Part shown: positions 50,057-62,370 of the stretch, one piece after another
Position numbering within the stretch: the stretch's first letter is position 1
Layout of the letters: the number at the start of each line of letters is the position of its first letter
Source: Eutreptiella sp. 'Long Island Sound 2002'
Taxonomy: Eukaryota; Euglenozoa; Euglenophyceae; Eutreptiales; Eutreptiaceae
DNA: 64,000 nt
Direction of reading: 5' to 3'
NCBI GenBank assembly: GCA_964036045.1
Contig: OZ038384.1
Span: forward strand, 56,579,355 to 56,643,354
Program-made: the position numbers and the translations under genes
Notes under the pieces: generated by a model
Databases searched by the model: none
What the model was told of the DNA's origin: nothing
The model's input: only the letters and a program-made list of their open reading frames with translations

Positions 50057-51475
50057 GGTATTACGGGGCTTTGGTACATGCATGAGGTATGGCGGGGCTT
50101 TGGTACCTGCATGAGGTATGGCGGGGCTTCGGTACATGCATGAGGTATGGCGGGGCTTTGGTACATGCATGAGGGATGGCGGGGCTTTGGTACATGCATG
50201 AGGTATGGCCGGGCTTTGGTACATGCATGAGGTATGGCGGGGCTTTGGTACATGCATGAGGTATGGCGGGGCTTTGGTACATGCATGAGGTATGGCGGGG
50301 CTTTGGTACATGCATGAGGTATGGCGGGGCCTTGGTACATGCATGAGTTATGGCGGGGCTTCGGTACATGCACGAGGGATGGCGGGGCTTCGGTACATGC
50401 ATGAGGTATGGCGGGGCTTCGGTACATGCATGAGGTATGGCGGGGCCTTGGTACATGCATGAGGTATGGCGGGGCATTGGTACATGCATGAGGTATGGCG
50501 GGGCCTTGGTACATGCATGAGGTATGGCGGGGCCTTGGTACATGCATGAGGGATGGCGAGGCCTTGGTACATGCATGAGGTATGGCGTCGCTTCGGTTCA
50601 CGCATGAGGTGTGGTGGGGCATTGGTACATGCATGAGGGATGGCGGGGCCTTGGTGCATGCATGAGGTATGGGGGGCTTTGGTACATGCATGAGGGATGG
50701 CGGGGCCTTAGTACATGCATGAGGGATGGCGGGGCATTGGTACATGCATGAGGGATGGCGGGGCTTTGGTACATGCATGAGTTATGGCGGGGCTTTGGTA
50801 CATGCATGAGGTATGGCGGGCCTTTGGTACATGCATGAGGTATGGCGGGGCTTTGGTACATGCATGAGGTATGGCGGGGCTCTGGTACATGCATGAGGTA
50901 TGGCGGGGCTTTGGTACATGCATGAGGTATGGCGGGGCTTCGGTACATGCATGAGGTATGGCGGGGCTTTGGTACATGCATGAGGTATGGCGGGGCTTTG
51001 GTACATGCATCAGGTGTGGCCGGGCTTCGGTACATGCATGAGGTATGGCGGGGCTTGGGTACATGCATGAGGTATGGCGGAGCTTCGGTACATGCATGAG
51101 GTATGGCGGGGCTTTGGTACATGCATGAGGTATGGCGGGGCCTTGGTACATGAATGAGGTCTGGCGGGGCTTCGGTACATGCATGAGGTATGGCGGGGCT
51201 TTGGTACATGCATGAGGTATGGCGGGGCTTTGGTACATGCATGAGGTATGGCGGGGCTTTGGTAAGTGGATGAGGGAAGGCGGGGCTTTGGTACATGCAT
51301 GAGGTATAGCGGGGCTTCGGTACATGCATGAGGTATGGCGGGGCCATGGTACATGCATGAGGTATGGCGGGGCCTTGGTACATCCATGAGGGATGGCGGG
51401 GCTTTGGTACATGCATGAGGTATGGCGGGGCCATGGTACATGCATGAGGTATGGCGGGGCCTTGGTACATGCATG
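50057..51475. repeat. Segmental duplication within block G, copy 2 (offset 2725 bp)
   Basis: Partner of 47332-48750. It carries GGTATTACGGGG (50057), the 28-bp GGTATGGGGGGC unit (50666), CATCAGGTGTGGCC (near 51010), GGTACATCCATG (51381) and GGCCATGG (51431). Private changes such as GGCGTCGCTTCGG near 50585 and GGTAAGTGGATG near 51262 have arisen since duplication. Confidence 0.88.
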
Positions 51476-52050
51476 AGGGATGGCGGGGCTTTGGTACATG
51501 CATGAGGTATGGCGGGGCATTGGTACATGCATGAGGTATGGCGGAGCTTTGGTACATGCATGAGGTATGGCGGGGCATTGGTACATGCATGACTTATGGC
51601 GGAGCTTTGGTACATGCATGACTTATGGCGGGGCTTTGGTACATGCATGAGGTTGTGTGGGGCTTCGGTACATGCATGAGGTATGGCGGGGCTTCGGTAC
51701 ATGCATGACTTATGGCGGAGCTTCGGTACATGCATGAGGTATGGCGGGGCTTCGGTACATGCATGACTTATGGCGGGGCTTCGGTATATGCATGAGGTAT
51801 GGCGGGGCTTTGGTACATGCATGAGGTATGGCGGGGCTTTGGTACATGCATGAGGGATGGCGAGGCCTTGGTACATGCATGAGGTATGGCGGGGCTTTGG
51901 TACATGCATGAGGGATGGCGGGGCTTCGGTACATGCATGACTTATGGCGGGGCATCGGTACATGCATGAGGTATGGCGGGGCTTTGGTACATGCATGATG
52001 TATGGCGGGGCTTTGGTACATGCATGAGGGATGGCGAGGCCTTGGTACAT

Positions 52051-53150
52051 GCATGTGCTATGGCGGGGCTTCGGTACATGCATGAGGTATGGCGGTGCAT
52101 TGGTACATGCATGATGTATGGCGGGGCTTTGGTACATGCATGAGGGATGGCGAGGCCTTGGTACATGCATGAGCTATGGCGGGGCTTCGGTACATGCATG
52201 AGGTATGGCGGTGCATTGGTACATTCATGAGGTATGGCGGGGCTTTGGTACATGCATGAGGTATGGCGGGGCCTTGGTACATGAATGAGGTCTGGCGGGG
52301 CTTTGGTACATGCATGAGGAAGGCGGGGCCTTGGTACATGCATGAGGGAAGGCGGGGCTTTGGTACATGCATGAGGGATGGCGGGGCTTTGGTACATGCA
52401 TGAGGTATGGCGGGGCCTTGGTACATGCATGAGGTATGGCGGGGCCTTGGTACATGCATGAGGGATGGCGGGGCCTTGGTACATGCATGAGGGATGGCGG
52501 GGTTTTGGTATATGCATGAGGTATGGCGAGGCCTTGGTACATGCATGAGGTATGGCGGGGCTTCGGTACACGCATGAGGTGCGGCGGGGCATTGGTACAT
52601 GCATGAGGGATGGCGGGGCCTTGGTACATGCATGAGGTATGGGGGGCTTCGGTACATGTATGAGGGATGGCGGGGCCTTAGTACATGCATGAGGGATGGC
52701 GGGGCATTGGTACATGCATGAGGGATGGCGGGGCTTTGGTACATGCATGACTTATGGCGGGGCTTCGGTACATGCATGAGGTATGGCGGGCCTTTGGTAC
52801 ATGCATGAGGTATGGCGGGGCTTTGGTACATGCATGAGGTATGGCGGGGCTTTGGTACATGCATGAGGTATGGCGGGGCTTCGGTACATGCATGAGGTAT
52901 GGCGGGGCTTTGGTACATGCATGAGGTATGGCGGGGCTTTGGTACATGCATCAGGTATGGCGGGGCATTGGTACATGCATGACTTATGGCGGAGCTTTGG
53001 TACATGCATGAGGTATGGCGGGGCTTTGGTACATGCATGAGGTAGTGTGGGGCTTCGGTACATGCATGAGGTATGGCCGGAATTCGGTACATGCATGACT
53101 TATGGCGGAGCTTCGGTACGTGCATGAGGTATGGCGGGGCTTCGGTACAT
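52051..53150. repeat. Segmental duplication within block G, copy 1 (offset 3010 bp)
   Basis: Starts at GCATGTGCTATGG (52051; partner 55061). It runs through GAGGAAGGCGG (near 52316), GGTATATGCATG (near 52508), GGTATGGGGGGC (52636), GGTAGTGTGGGG (near 53041) and GGTATGGCCGGAATTCGG (near 53080), all repeated 3010 bp later. The match breaks where copy 2 lacks one 29-bp unit (near 53130/56140). Confidence 0.88.
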
Positions 53151-55060
53151 GCATGACTTATGGCGGGGCTTCGGTATATGCATGAGTTCTGGCGGGGCTT
53201 TGGTACATGCATGAGGGATGGCGAGGCCTTGGTACATGCATGAGGTATGGCGGGGCTTTGTTACATGCATGAGGTATGGCGGGGCTTTGGTACATGCATG
53301 AGGTATGGCGGGGCCTTGGTACATGCATGAGGGATGGCGGGGCTTTGGTACATGCATGAGGTATGGCGGGGCCATGGTACATGCATGAGGTATGGCGGGG
53401 CCTTGGTACATGCATGAGGGATGGCGGGGCTTTGGTACATGCATGAGGGATGGCGAGGCCTTGGTACATGCATGAGGTATGGCGGGGCTTTGGTACATGC
53501 ATGAGGTATGGCGGGGCATTGGTACATGCATGACTTATGGCGGAGCTTTGGTACATGCATGAGGTATGGCGGGGCTTTGGTACATGCATGAGGGATGGCG
53601 AGGCCTTGGTACATGCATGAGGTATGGCGGGGCTTCGGTACATGCATGACTTATGGCGGGGCTTCGGTACATGCATGAGGTATGGCGGGGCTTTGGTACA
53701 TGCATGATGTATGGCGGGGCTTTGGTACATGCATGAGGGATGGCGAGGCCTTGGTACATGCATGTGCTATGGCGGGGCTTCGGTACATGCATGAGGTATG
53801 GCGGTGCATTGGTACATGCATGATGTATGGCGGGGCATTGGTACATTCATGAGGGATGGCGGGGCCTTGGTACATGCATGAGGTATGGCGGGGCTTTGGT
53901 ACATGCATGAGGTATGGCGGGGCCTTGGTACATGAATGAGGTCTGGCGGGGCTTTGGTACATCCATGTGGAAGGCGGGGCCTTGGTACATGCATGAGGGA
54001 AGGCGGGGCTTTGGTACATGCATGAGGGATGGCGGGGCTTTGGTACATGCATGAGGTATGGCGGGGCCTTGGTACACGAATGAGGTCTGGCGGGGCTTTG
54101 GTACATGCATGAGAAAGGCGGGGCCTTGGTACATGCATGAGGGAAGGCGGGGCTTTGGTACATGCATGAGGGATGGCGGGGCTTTGGTACATGCATGAGG
54201 TATGGCGGGGCCTTGGTACATGCATGAGGTATGGCGGGGCCTTGGTACATGCATGAGGGAGGGCGGGGCCTTGGTACATGCATGAGGTCTGGCGGGGCTT
54301 TGGTACATGCATGAGAAAGGCGGGGCCTTGGTACATGCATGAGGGAAGGCGGGGCTTTGGTACATGCATGAGGGATGGCGGGGTTTTGGTACATGCATGA
54401 GGTATGGCGAGGCCTTTGGTACATGCATGAGGTAGGCGGGGCTTCGGTACACGCATGAGGTGCGGCGGGGCATTGGTACATGCATGAGGGATGGCGGGTC
54501 CTTGGTACATGCATGAGGTATGGGGGGCTTCGGTACATGCATGAGGGATGGCGGGGCCTTAGTACATGCATGAGGGATGGCGGGGCATTGGTACATGCAT
54601 GAGGGATGGCGGGGCTTTGGTACATGCATGAGTTATGGCCGGGCTTTGGTACATGCATGAGGGATGGCGGGGCTTTGGTACATGCATGAGTTATGGCCGG
54701 GCTTTGGTACATGCATGAGGTATGGCGGGGCTTTGGTACATGCATGAGGTATGGCGGGGCTTCGGTACATGCATGAGGTATGGCGGGGCTTTGGTACATG
54801 CATGAGGTATGGCGGGGCTTTGGTACATGCATCAGGTATGGCGGGGCTTCAGTACATGCATGAGGTATGGCGGGGCTTTGGTACATGCATGAGGTATGGC
54901 GGAGCTTCGGTACATGCATGAGGTATGGCGGGGCTTTGGTACATGCATGAGGTATGGCGGGGCCTTGGTACATGAATGAGGTCTGGCGGGCCTTCGGTAC
55001 ATGCATGAGGTGTGGCGGGGCTTTGGTACATGCATGAGGTATGGCGAGGCCTTGGTACAT

Positions 55061-56160
55061 GCATGTGCTATGGCGGGGCTTCGGTACATGCATGAGGTAT
55101 GGCGGTGCATTGGTACATGCATGATGTATGGCGGGGCTTTGGTACATGCATGAGGGATGGCGAGGCCTTGGTACATGCATGAGCTATGGCGGGGCTTCGG
55201 TACATGCATGAGGTATGGCGGTGCATTGGTACATTCATGAGGTATGGCGGGGCTTTGGTACATGCATGAGGTATGGCGGGGCCTTGGTACATGAATGAGG
55301 TCTGGCGGGGCTTTGGTACATGCATGAGGAAGGCGGGGCCTTGGTACATGCATGAGGGAAGGCGGGGCTTTGGTACATGCATGAGGGATGGCGGGGCTTT
55401 GGTACATGCATGAGGTATGGCGGGGCCTTGGTACATGCATGAGGTATGGCGGGGCCTTGGTACATGCATGAGGGATGGCGGGGCCTTGGTACATGCATGA
55501 GGGATGGCGGGGTTTTGGTATATGCATGAGGTATGGCGAAGCCTTGGTACATGCATGAGGTATGGCGGGGCTTCGGTACACGCATGAGGTGCGGCGGGGC
55601 ATTGGTACATGCATGAGGGATGGCGGGGCCTTGGTACATGCATGAGGTATGGGGGGCTTCGGTACATGCATGAGGGATGGCGGGGCCTTAGTACATGCAT
55701 GAGGGATGGCGGGGCATTGGTACATGCATGAGGGATGGCGGGGCTTTGGTACATGCATGACTTATGGCGGGGCTTTGGTACATGCATGAGGTATGGCGGG
55801 CCTTTGGTACATGCATGAGGTATGGCGGGGCTTTGGTACATGCATGAGGTATGGCGGGGCTTTGGTACATGCATGAGGTATGGCGGGGCTTCGGTACATG
55901 CATGAGGTATGGCGGGGCTTTGGTACATGCATGAGGTATGGCGGGGCTTTGGTACATGCATCAGGTATGGCGGGGCATTGGTACATGCATGACTTATGGC
56001 GGAGCTTTGGTACATGCATGAGGTATGGCGGGGCTTTGGTACATGCATGAGGTAGTGTGGGGCTTCGGTACATGCATGAGGTATGGCCGGAATTCGGTAC
56101 ATGCATGACTTATGGCGGAGCTTCGGTACATGCATGAGGTATGGCGGGGCTTCGGTATAT
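55061..56160. repeat. Segmental duplication within block G, copy 2 (offset 3010 bp)
   Basis: Partner of 52051-53150 with the same rare units, including the GGAATTCGG unit (near 56090), which is the only unit type in view with an EcoRI site. 3010 bp is 104 x 29 minus 6, showing several short units inside the interval. Single-base differences (GCGAAGCC near 55538) mark divergence after duplication. Confidence 0.88.
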
Positions 56161-58459
56161 GCATGAGTTCTGGCGGAGCTTTGGTACATGCATGAGGGAT
56201 GGCGAGGCCTTGGTACATGCATGAGGTATGGCGGGGCTTTGGTACATGCATGAGGTATGGCGGGGCCTTGGTACATGCATGAGGGATGGCGGGGCTTTGG
56301 TACATGCATGAGGTATGGCGGGGCCTTAGTACATGCATGAGGGATGGCGGGGCATTGGTACATGCATGAGGGATGGCGGGGCTTTGGTACATGCATGACT
56401 TATGGCGGGGCTTTGGTACATGCATGAGGTATGGCGGGCCTTTGGTACATGCATGAGGTATGGCGGGGCTTTGGTACATGCATGAGGTATGGCGGGGCTT
56501 TGGTACATGCATGAGGTATGGCGGGGCTTCGGTACATGCATGAGGTATGGCGGGGCTTTGGTACATGCATGAGGTATGGCGGGGCTTTGGTACATGCATC
56601 AGGTATGGCGGGGCATTGGTACATGCATGACTTATGGCGGAGCTTCGGTACATGCATGAGGTATGGCGGGGCTTCGGTATATGCATGAGTTCTGGCGGAG
56701 CTTTGGTACATGCATGAGGGATGGCGAGGCCTTGGTACATGCATGAGGTATGGCGGGGCTTTGGTACATGCATGAGGTATGGCGGGGCCTTGGTACATGC
56801 ATGAGGGATGGCGGGGCTTTGGTACATGCATGAGGTATGGCGGGGCCATGGTACATGCATGAGGTATGGCGGGGCCTTGGTACATGCATGAGGGATGGCG
56901 GGGCTTTGGTACATGCATGAGGGATGGCGAGGCCTTGGTACATGCATGAGGTATGGCGGGGCTTTGGTACATGCATGAGGTATGGCGGGGCATTGGTACA
57001 TGCATGACTTATGGCGGAGCTTTGGTACATGCATGAGGTATGGCGGGGCTTTGGTACATGCATGAGGGATGGCGAGGCCTTGGTACATGCATGAGGTATG
57101 GCGGGGCTTCGGTACATGCATGACTTATGGCGGGGCTTCGGTACATGCATGAGGTATGGCGGGGCTTTGGTACATGCATGATGTATGGCGGGGCTTTGGT
57201 ACATGCATGAGGGATGGCGAGGCCTTGGTACATGCATGTGCTATGGCGGGGCTTCGGTACATGCATGAGGTATGGCGGTGCATTGGTACATGCATGATGT
57301 ATGGCGGGGCATTGGTACATTCATGAGGGATGGCGGGGCCTTGGTACATGCATGAGGTATGGCGGGGCTTTGGTACATGCATGAGGTATGGCGGGGCCTT
57401 GGTACATGAATGAGGTCTGGCGGGGCTTTGGTACATCCATGTGGAAGGCGGGGCCTTGGTACATGCATCAGGGAAGGCGGGGCTTTGGTACATGCATGAG
57501 GGATGGCGGGGCTTTGGTACATGCATGAGGTATGGCGGGGCCTTGGTACATGAATGAGGTCTGGCGGGGCTTTGGTACATGCATGAGAAAGGCGGGGCCT
57601 TGGTACATGCATGAGGGAAGGCGGGGCTTTGGTACATGCATGAGGGATGGCGGGGCTTTGGTACATGCATGAGGTATGGCGGGGCCTTGGTACATGCATG
57701 AGGTATGGCGGGGCCTTGGTACATGCATGAGGGAGGGCGGGGCCTTGGTACATGCATGAGGGAAGGCGGGGCTTTGGTACATGCATGAGGGATGGCGGGG
57801 CTTTGGTACATGCATGAGGTATGGCGGGGCTTTGGTACATGCATGAGGTATGGCGGGGCCTTGGTACATGCATGAGGTATGGCGGGGCTTTGGTACATCC
57901 ATGTGGAAGGCGGGGCCTTGGTACATGCATGAGGGAAGGCGGGGCTTTGGTACATGCATGAGGGATGGCGGGGCTTTGGTACATGCATGAGGGACGGCGG
58001 GGCTTTGGTACATTCATGAGGGATGGCGGGGCCTTGGTACATGCATGAGGTATGGCGGGGCCTTGGTACATGCATGAGGTATGGCGGGGTTTTGGTACAT
58101 GCATGAGGTATGGCGGGGCCTTGGTACATGCATGAGGGATGGCGGGGTTTTGGTACATGCATGAGGTATGGCGAGGCCTTGGTACATGCATGAGGTAGGC
58201 GGGGCTTCGGTACACGCATGAGGTGCGGCGGGGCATTGGTACATGCATGAGGGATGGCGGGTCCTTGGTACATGCATGAGGTATGGGGGGCTTCGGTACA
58301 TGCATGAGGGATGGCGGGGCATTGGTACATGCATGAGGGATGGCGGGGCTTTGGTACATGCATGAGTTATGGCCGGGCTTTGGTACATGCATGAGGTATG
58401 GCGGGGCTTTGGTACATGCATGAGGTATGGCGGGGCTTCGGTACATGCATGAGGTATGG

Positions 58460-60515
58460 CGGGGCTTCAGTACATGCATGAGGTATGGCGGGGCTTTGGT
58501 ACATGCATGAGGTATGGCGGAGCTTCGGTACATGCATGAGGTATGGCGGGGCTTTGGTACATGCATGAGGTATGGCGGGGCCTTGGTACATGAATGAGGT
58601 CTGGCGGGCCTTCGGTACATGCATGAGGTATGGCGGGGCTTTGGTACATGCATGAGGTATGGCGGGGCTTCGGTACATGCATGAGGTATGGCGGGGCTTT
58701 GGTACATGCATGAGGTATGGCGGGGCTTTGGTAAATGCATGAGGGAAGGCGGGGCTTTGGTACATGCATGAGGTATGGCGGGGCTTCGGTACATGCATGA
58801 GGTATGGCGGGGCCATGGTACATGCATGAGGTATGGCGGGGCCTTGGTACATGCATGAGGGATGGCGGGGCTTTGGTACATGCATGAGGTATGGCGGGGC
58901 CATGGTACATGCATGAGGTATGGCGGGGCCTTGGTACATGCATGAGGGGTGGCGGGGCTTTGGTACATGCATGAGGTATGGCGGGGCATTGGTACATGCA
59001 TGAGGTATGGCGGGGCTTTGGTACATGCATGAGGTATGGCGGGACCATGGTACATGCATGAGGTAGTGTGGGGCTTCGGTACATGCATGAGGTATGGCGG
59101 GGCTTCGGTACATGCATGACTTATGGCGGAGCTTCGGTACATGCATGAGGTATGGCGGGGCTTCGGTATATGCATGACTTATGGCGGGGCTTCGGTATAT
59201 GCATGAGTTCTGGCGGGGCTTTGGTACATGCATGAGGTATGGCGGGGCTTTGGTACATGCATGAGGGATGGCGAGGCCTTGGTACATGCATGAGGTATGG
59301 CGGAGCTTCGGTACATGCATGAGGTATGGCGGGGCTTCGGTACATGCATGACTTATGGCGGGGCTTCGGTACATGCATGACGTATGGCGGGGCATTGGTA
59401 CATGCATGATGTATGGCGGGGCTTTGGTACATGCATGAGGGATGGCGAGGCCTTGGTGCATGCATGTGCTATGGCGGGGCTTCGGTACATGCATGAGGTA
59501 TGCCGGTGCATTGGTACATGCATGATGTATGGCGAGGCCTTGGTACATGCATGAGCTATGGCGGGGCTTCGGTACATGCATGAGGTATGGCGGTGCATTG
59601 GTACATTCATGAGGTATGGCGGGGCCTTGGTACATGCATGAGGTATGGCGGGGCTTTGGTACATGCATGAGGTATGGCGGGGCCTTGGTACATGAATGAG
59701 GTCTGGCGGGGCTTTGGTACATGCATGAGGAAGGCGGGGCCTTGGTACATGCATCAGGGAAGGCGGGGCTTTGGTACATGCATGAGGGATGGCGGGGCTT
59801 TGGTACATGCATGAGGTATGGCGGGGCCTTGGTACATGAATGAGGTCTGGCGGGGCTTTGGTACATGCATGAGAAAGGCGGGGCCTTGGTACATGCATGA
59901 GGGAAGGCGGGGCTTTGGTACATGCATGAGGGATGGCGGGGCTTTGGTACATGCATGAGGTATGGCGGGGCCTTGGTACATGCATGAGGTATGGCGGGGC
60001 CTTGGTACATGCATGAGGGATGGCGGGGCCTTGGTACATGCATGAGGGATGGCGGGGTTTTGGTACATGCATGAGGTATGGCGAGGCCTTGGTACATGCA
60101 TGAGGTATGGCGGGGCTTCGGTACACGCATGAGGTGCGGCGGGGCATTGGTACATGCATGAGGGATGGCGGGTCCTTGGTACATGCATGAGGTATGGGGG
60201 GCTTCGGTACATGCATGAGGGATGGCGGGGCCTTAGTACATGCATGAGGGATGGCGGGGCATTGGTACATGCATGAGGGATGGCGGGGCTTTGGTACATG
60301 CATGAGTTATGGCCGGGCTTTGGTACATGCATGAGGTATGGCGGGCCTTTGGTACATGCATGAGGTATGGCGGGGCTTTGGTACATGCATGAGGTATGGC
60401 GGGGCTTTGGTACATGCATGAGGTATGGCGGGGCTTCGGTACATGCATGAGGTATGGCGGGGCTTTGGTACATGCATGAGGTATGGCGGGGCTTTGGTAC
60501 ATGCATCAGGTATGG
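58460..60515. repeat. Block G higher-order repeat, 2056-bp copy
   Basis: Marked by CTTCAGTACATG (58465, partner 60521) and GGTAAATGCATGAGGGAAGG (58731, partner 60787), both at 2056 bp (71 x 29 minus 3). A further partner of the second marker lies at 62642, 1855 bp on (64 x 29 minus 1). Shared members are GGCGGGCCTTCGG, GGCCATGG pairs, GAGGGGTGG and GGTAGTGTGGGG. Later units in the copy are shifted by one extra 29-bp unit (59060 to 61145 = 2085 bp). Confidence 0.84.
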
Positions 60516-62370
60516 CGGGGCTTCAGTACATGCATGAGGTATGGCGGGGCTTTGGTACATGCATGAGGTATGGCGGAGCTTCGGTACATGCATGAGGTAT
60601 GGCGGGGCTTTGGTACATGCATGAGGTATGGCGGAGCCTTGGTACATGAATGAGGTCTGGCGGGCCTTCGGTACATGCATGAGGTATGGCGGGGCTTTGG
60701 TACATGCATGAGGTATGGCGGGGCTTCGGTACATGCATGAGGTATGGCGGGGCTTTGGTACATGCATGAGGTATGGCGGGGCTTTGGTAAATGCATGAGG
60801 GAAGGCGGGGCTTTGGTACATGCATGAGGTATGGCGGGGCTTCGGTACATGCATGAGGTATGGCGGGGCCATGGTACATGCATGAGGTATGGCGGGGCCT
60901 TGGTACATGCATGAGGGATGGCGGGGCTTTGGTACATGCATGAGGTATGGCGGGGCCATGGTACATGCATGAGGTATGGCGGGGCCTTGGTACATGCATG
61001 AGGGGTGGCGGGGCTTTGGTACATGCATGAGGTATGGCGGGGCATTGGTACATGCATGAGGTATGGCGGGGCTTTGGTACATGCATGAGGTATGGCGGGG
61101 CAATGGTACATGCATGACTTATGGCGGGACCATGGTACATGCATGAGGTAGTGTGGGGCTTCGGTACATGCATGAGGTATGGCGGGGCTTCGGTACATGC
61201 ATGAGGTATGGCGGGGCTTCGGTGCATGCATGACTTATGGCGGGGCTTCGGTATATGCATGAGTTCTGGCGGGGCTTTGGTACATGCATGAGGTATGGCG
61301 GGGCTTTGGTACATGCATGAGGGATGGCGAGGCCTTGGTACATGCATGAGGTATGGCGGGGCTTCGGTACATGCATGAGGTATGGCGGGGCTTCGGTACA
61401 TGCATGACTTATGGCGGGGCTTCGGTACATGCATGAGGTATGGCGGGGCATTGGTACATGCATGATGTATGGCGGGGCTTTGGTACATGCATGAGGGATG
61501 GCGAGGCCTTGGTGCATGCATGTGCTATGGCGGGGCTTCGGTACATGCATGAGGTATGCCGGTGCATTGGTACATGCATGATGTATGGCGAGGCCTTGGT
61601 ACATGCATGAGCTATGGCGGGGCTTCGGTACATGCATGAGGTATGGCGGTGCATTGGTACATTCATGAGGGATGGCGGGGCCTTGGTACATGCATGAGGT
61701 ATGGCGGGGCTTTGGTACATGCATGATGTATGGCGAGGCTTCGGTACAGGCATGAGGTATGGCGGGGCCTTGGTACATGAATGAGGTCTGGCGGGGCTTT
61801 GGTACATGCATGAGGAAGGCGGGGCCTTGGTACATGCATGAGGGAAGGCGGGGCTTTGGTACATGCATGAGGGATGGCGGGGCTTTGGTACATGCATGAG
61901 GTATGGCGGGGCCTTGGTACATGCATGAGGTATGGCGGGGCCTTGGTACATGCATGAGGGATGGCGGGGCCTTGGTACATGCATGAGGGATGGCGGGGTT
62001 TGGGTACATGCATGAGGTATGGCGGGGCTTTGGTACATGCATGAGGTATGGCGGGGCCTTGGTACATGAATAAGGTCTGGCGGGGCTTCGGTATATGCAT
62101 GAGGTATGGCGGGGCTTTGGTACATGCATGAGGTATGGCGGGGCCTTGGTACATGCATGAGGGATGGCGGGGCCTTGGTACATGCATGAGGGATGGCGGG
62201 GCTTTGGTACATGCATGAGGTATGGCCGGGCTTCGGTACATGCATGAGGTATGGCGGGGCTTTGGTACATGCATGAGGTATGGCGGGGCTTCGGTACATG
62301 CATGAGGTATGGCGGGGCTTTGGTACATGCATGAGGGATGGCGGGGCTTTGGTACATGCATCAGGTATGG
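60516..62370. repeat. Block G higher-order repeat, 1855-bp copy
   Basis: Second member of the series beginning at 58460, with the marker GGTAAATGCATG at 60787 and the next at 62642. It contains GAGGGGTGG near 61003, GGTAGTGTGGGG near 61148, GGTATGCCGGTGCATTGG near 61555 and GAGGAAGGCGG near 61811. The third member continues from about 62371 to the window end and is incomplete. Borders are approximate. Confidence 0.78.
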
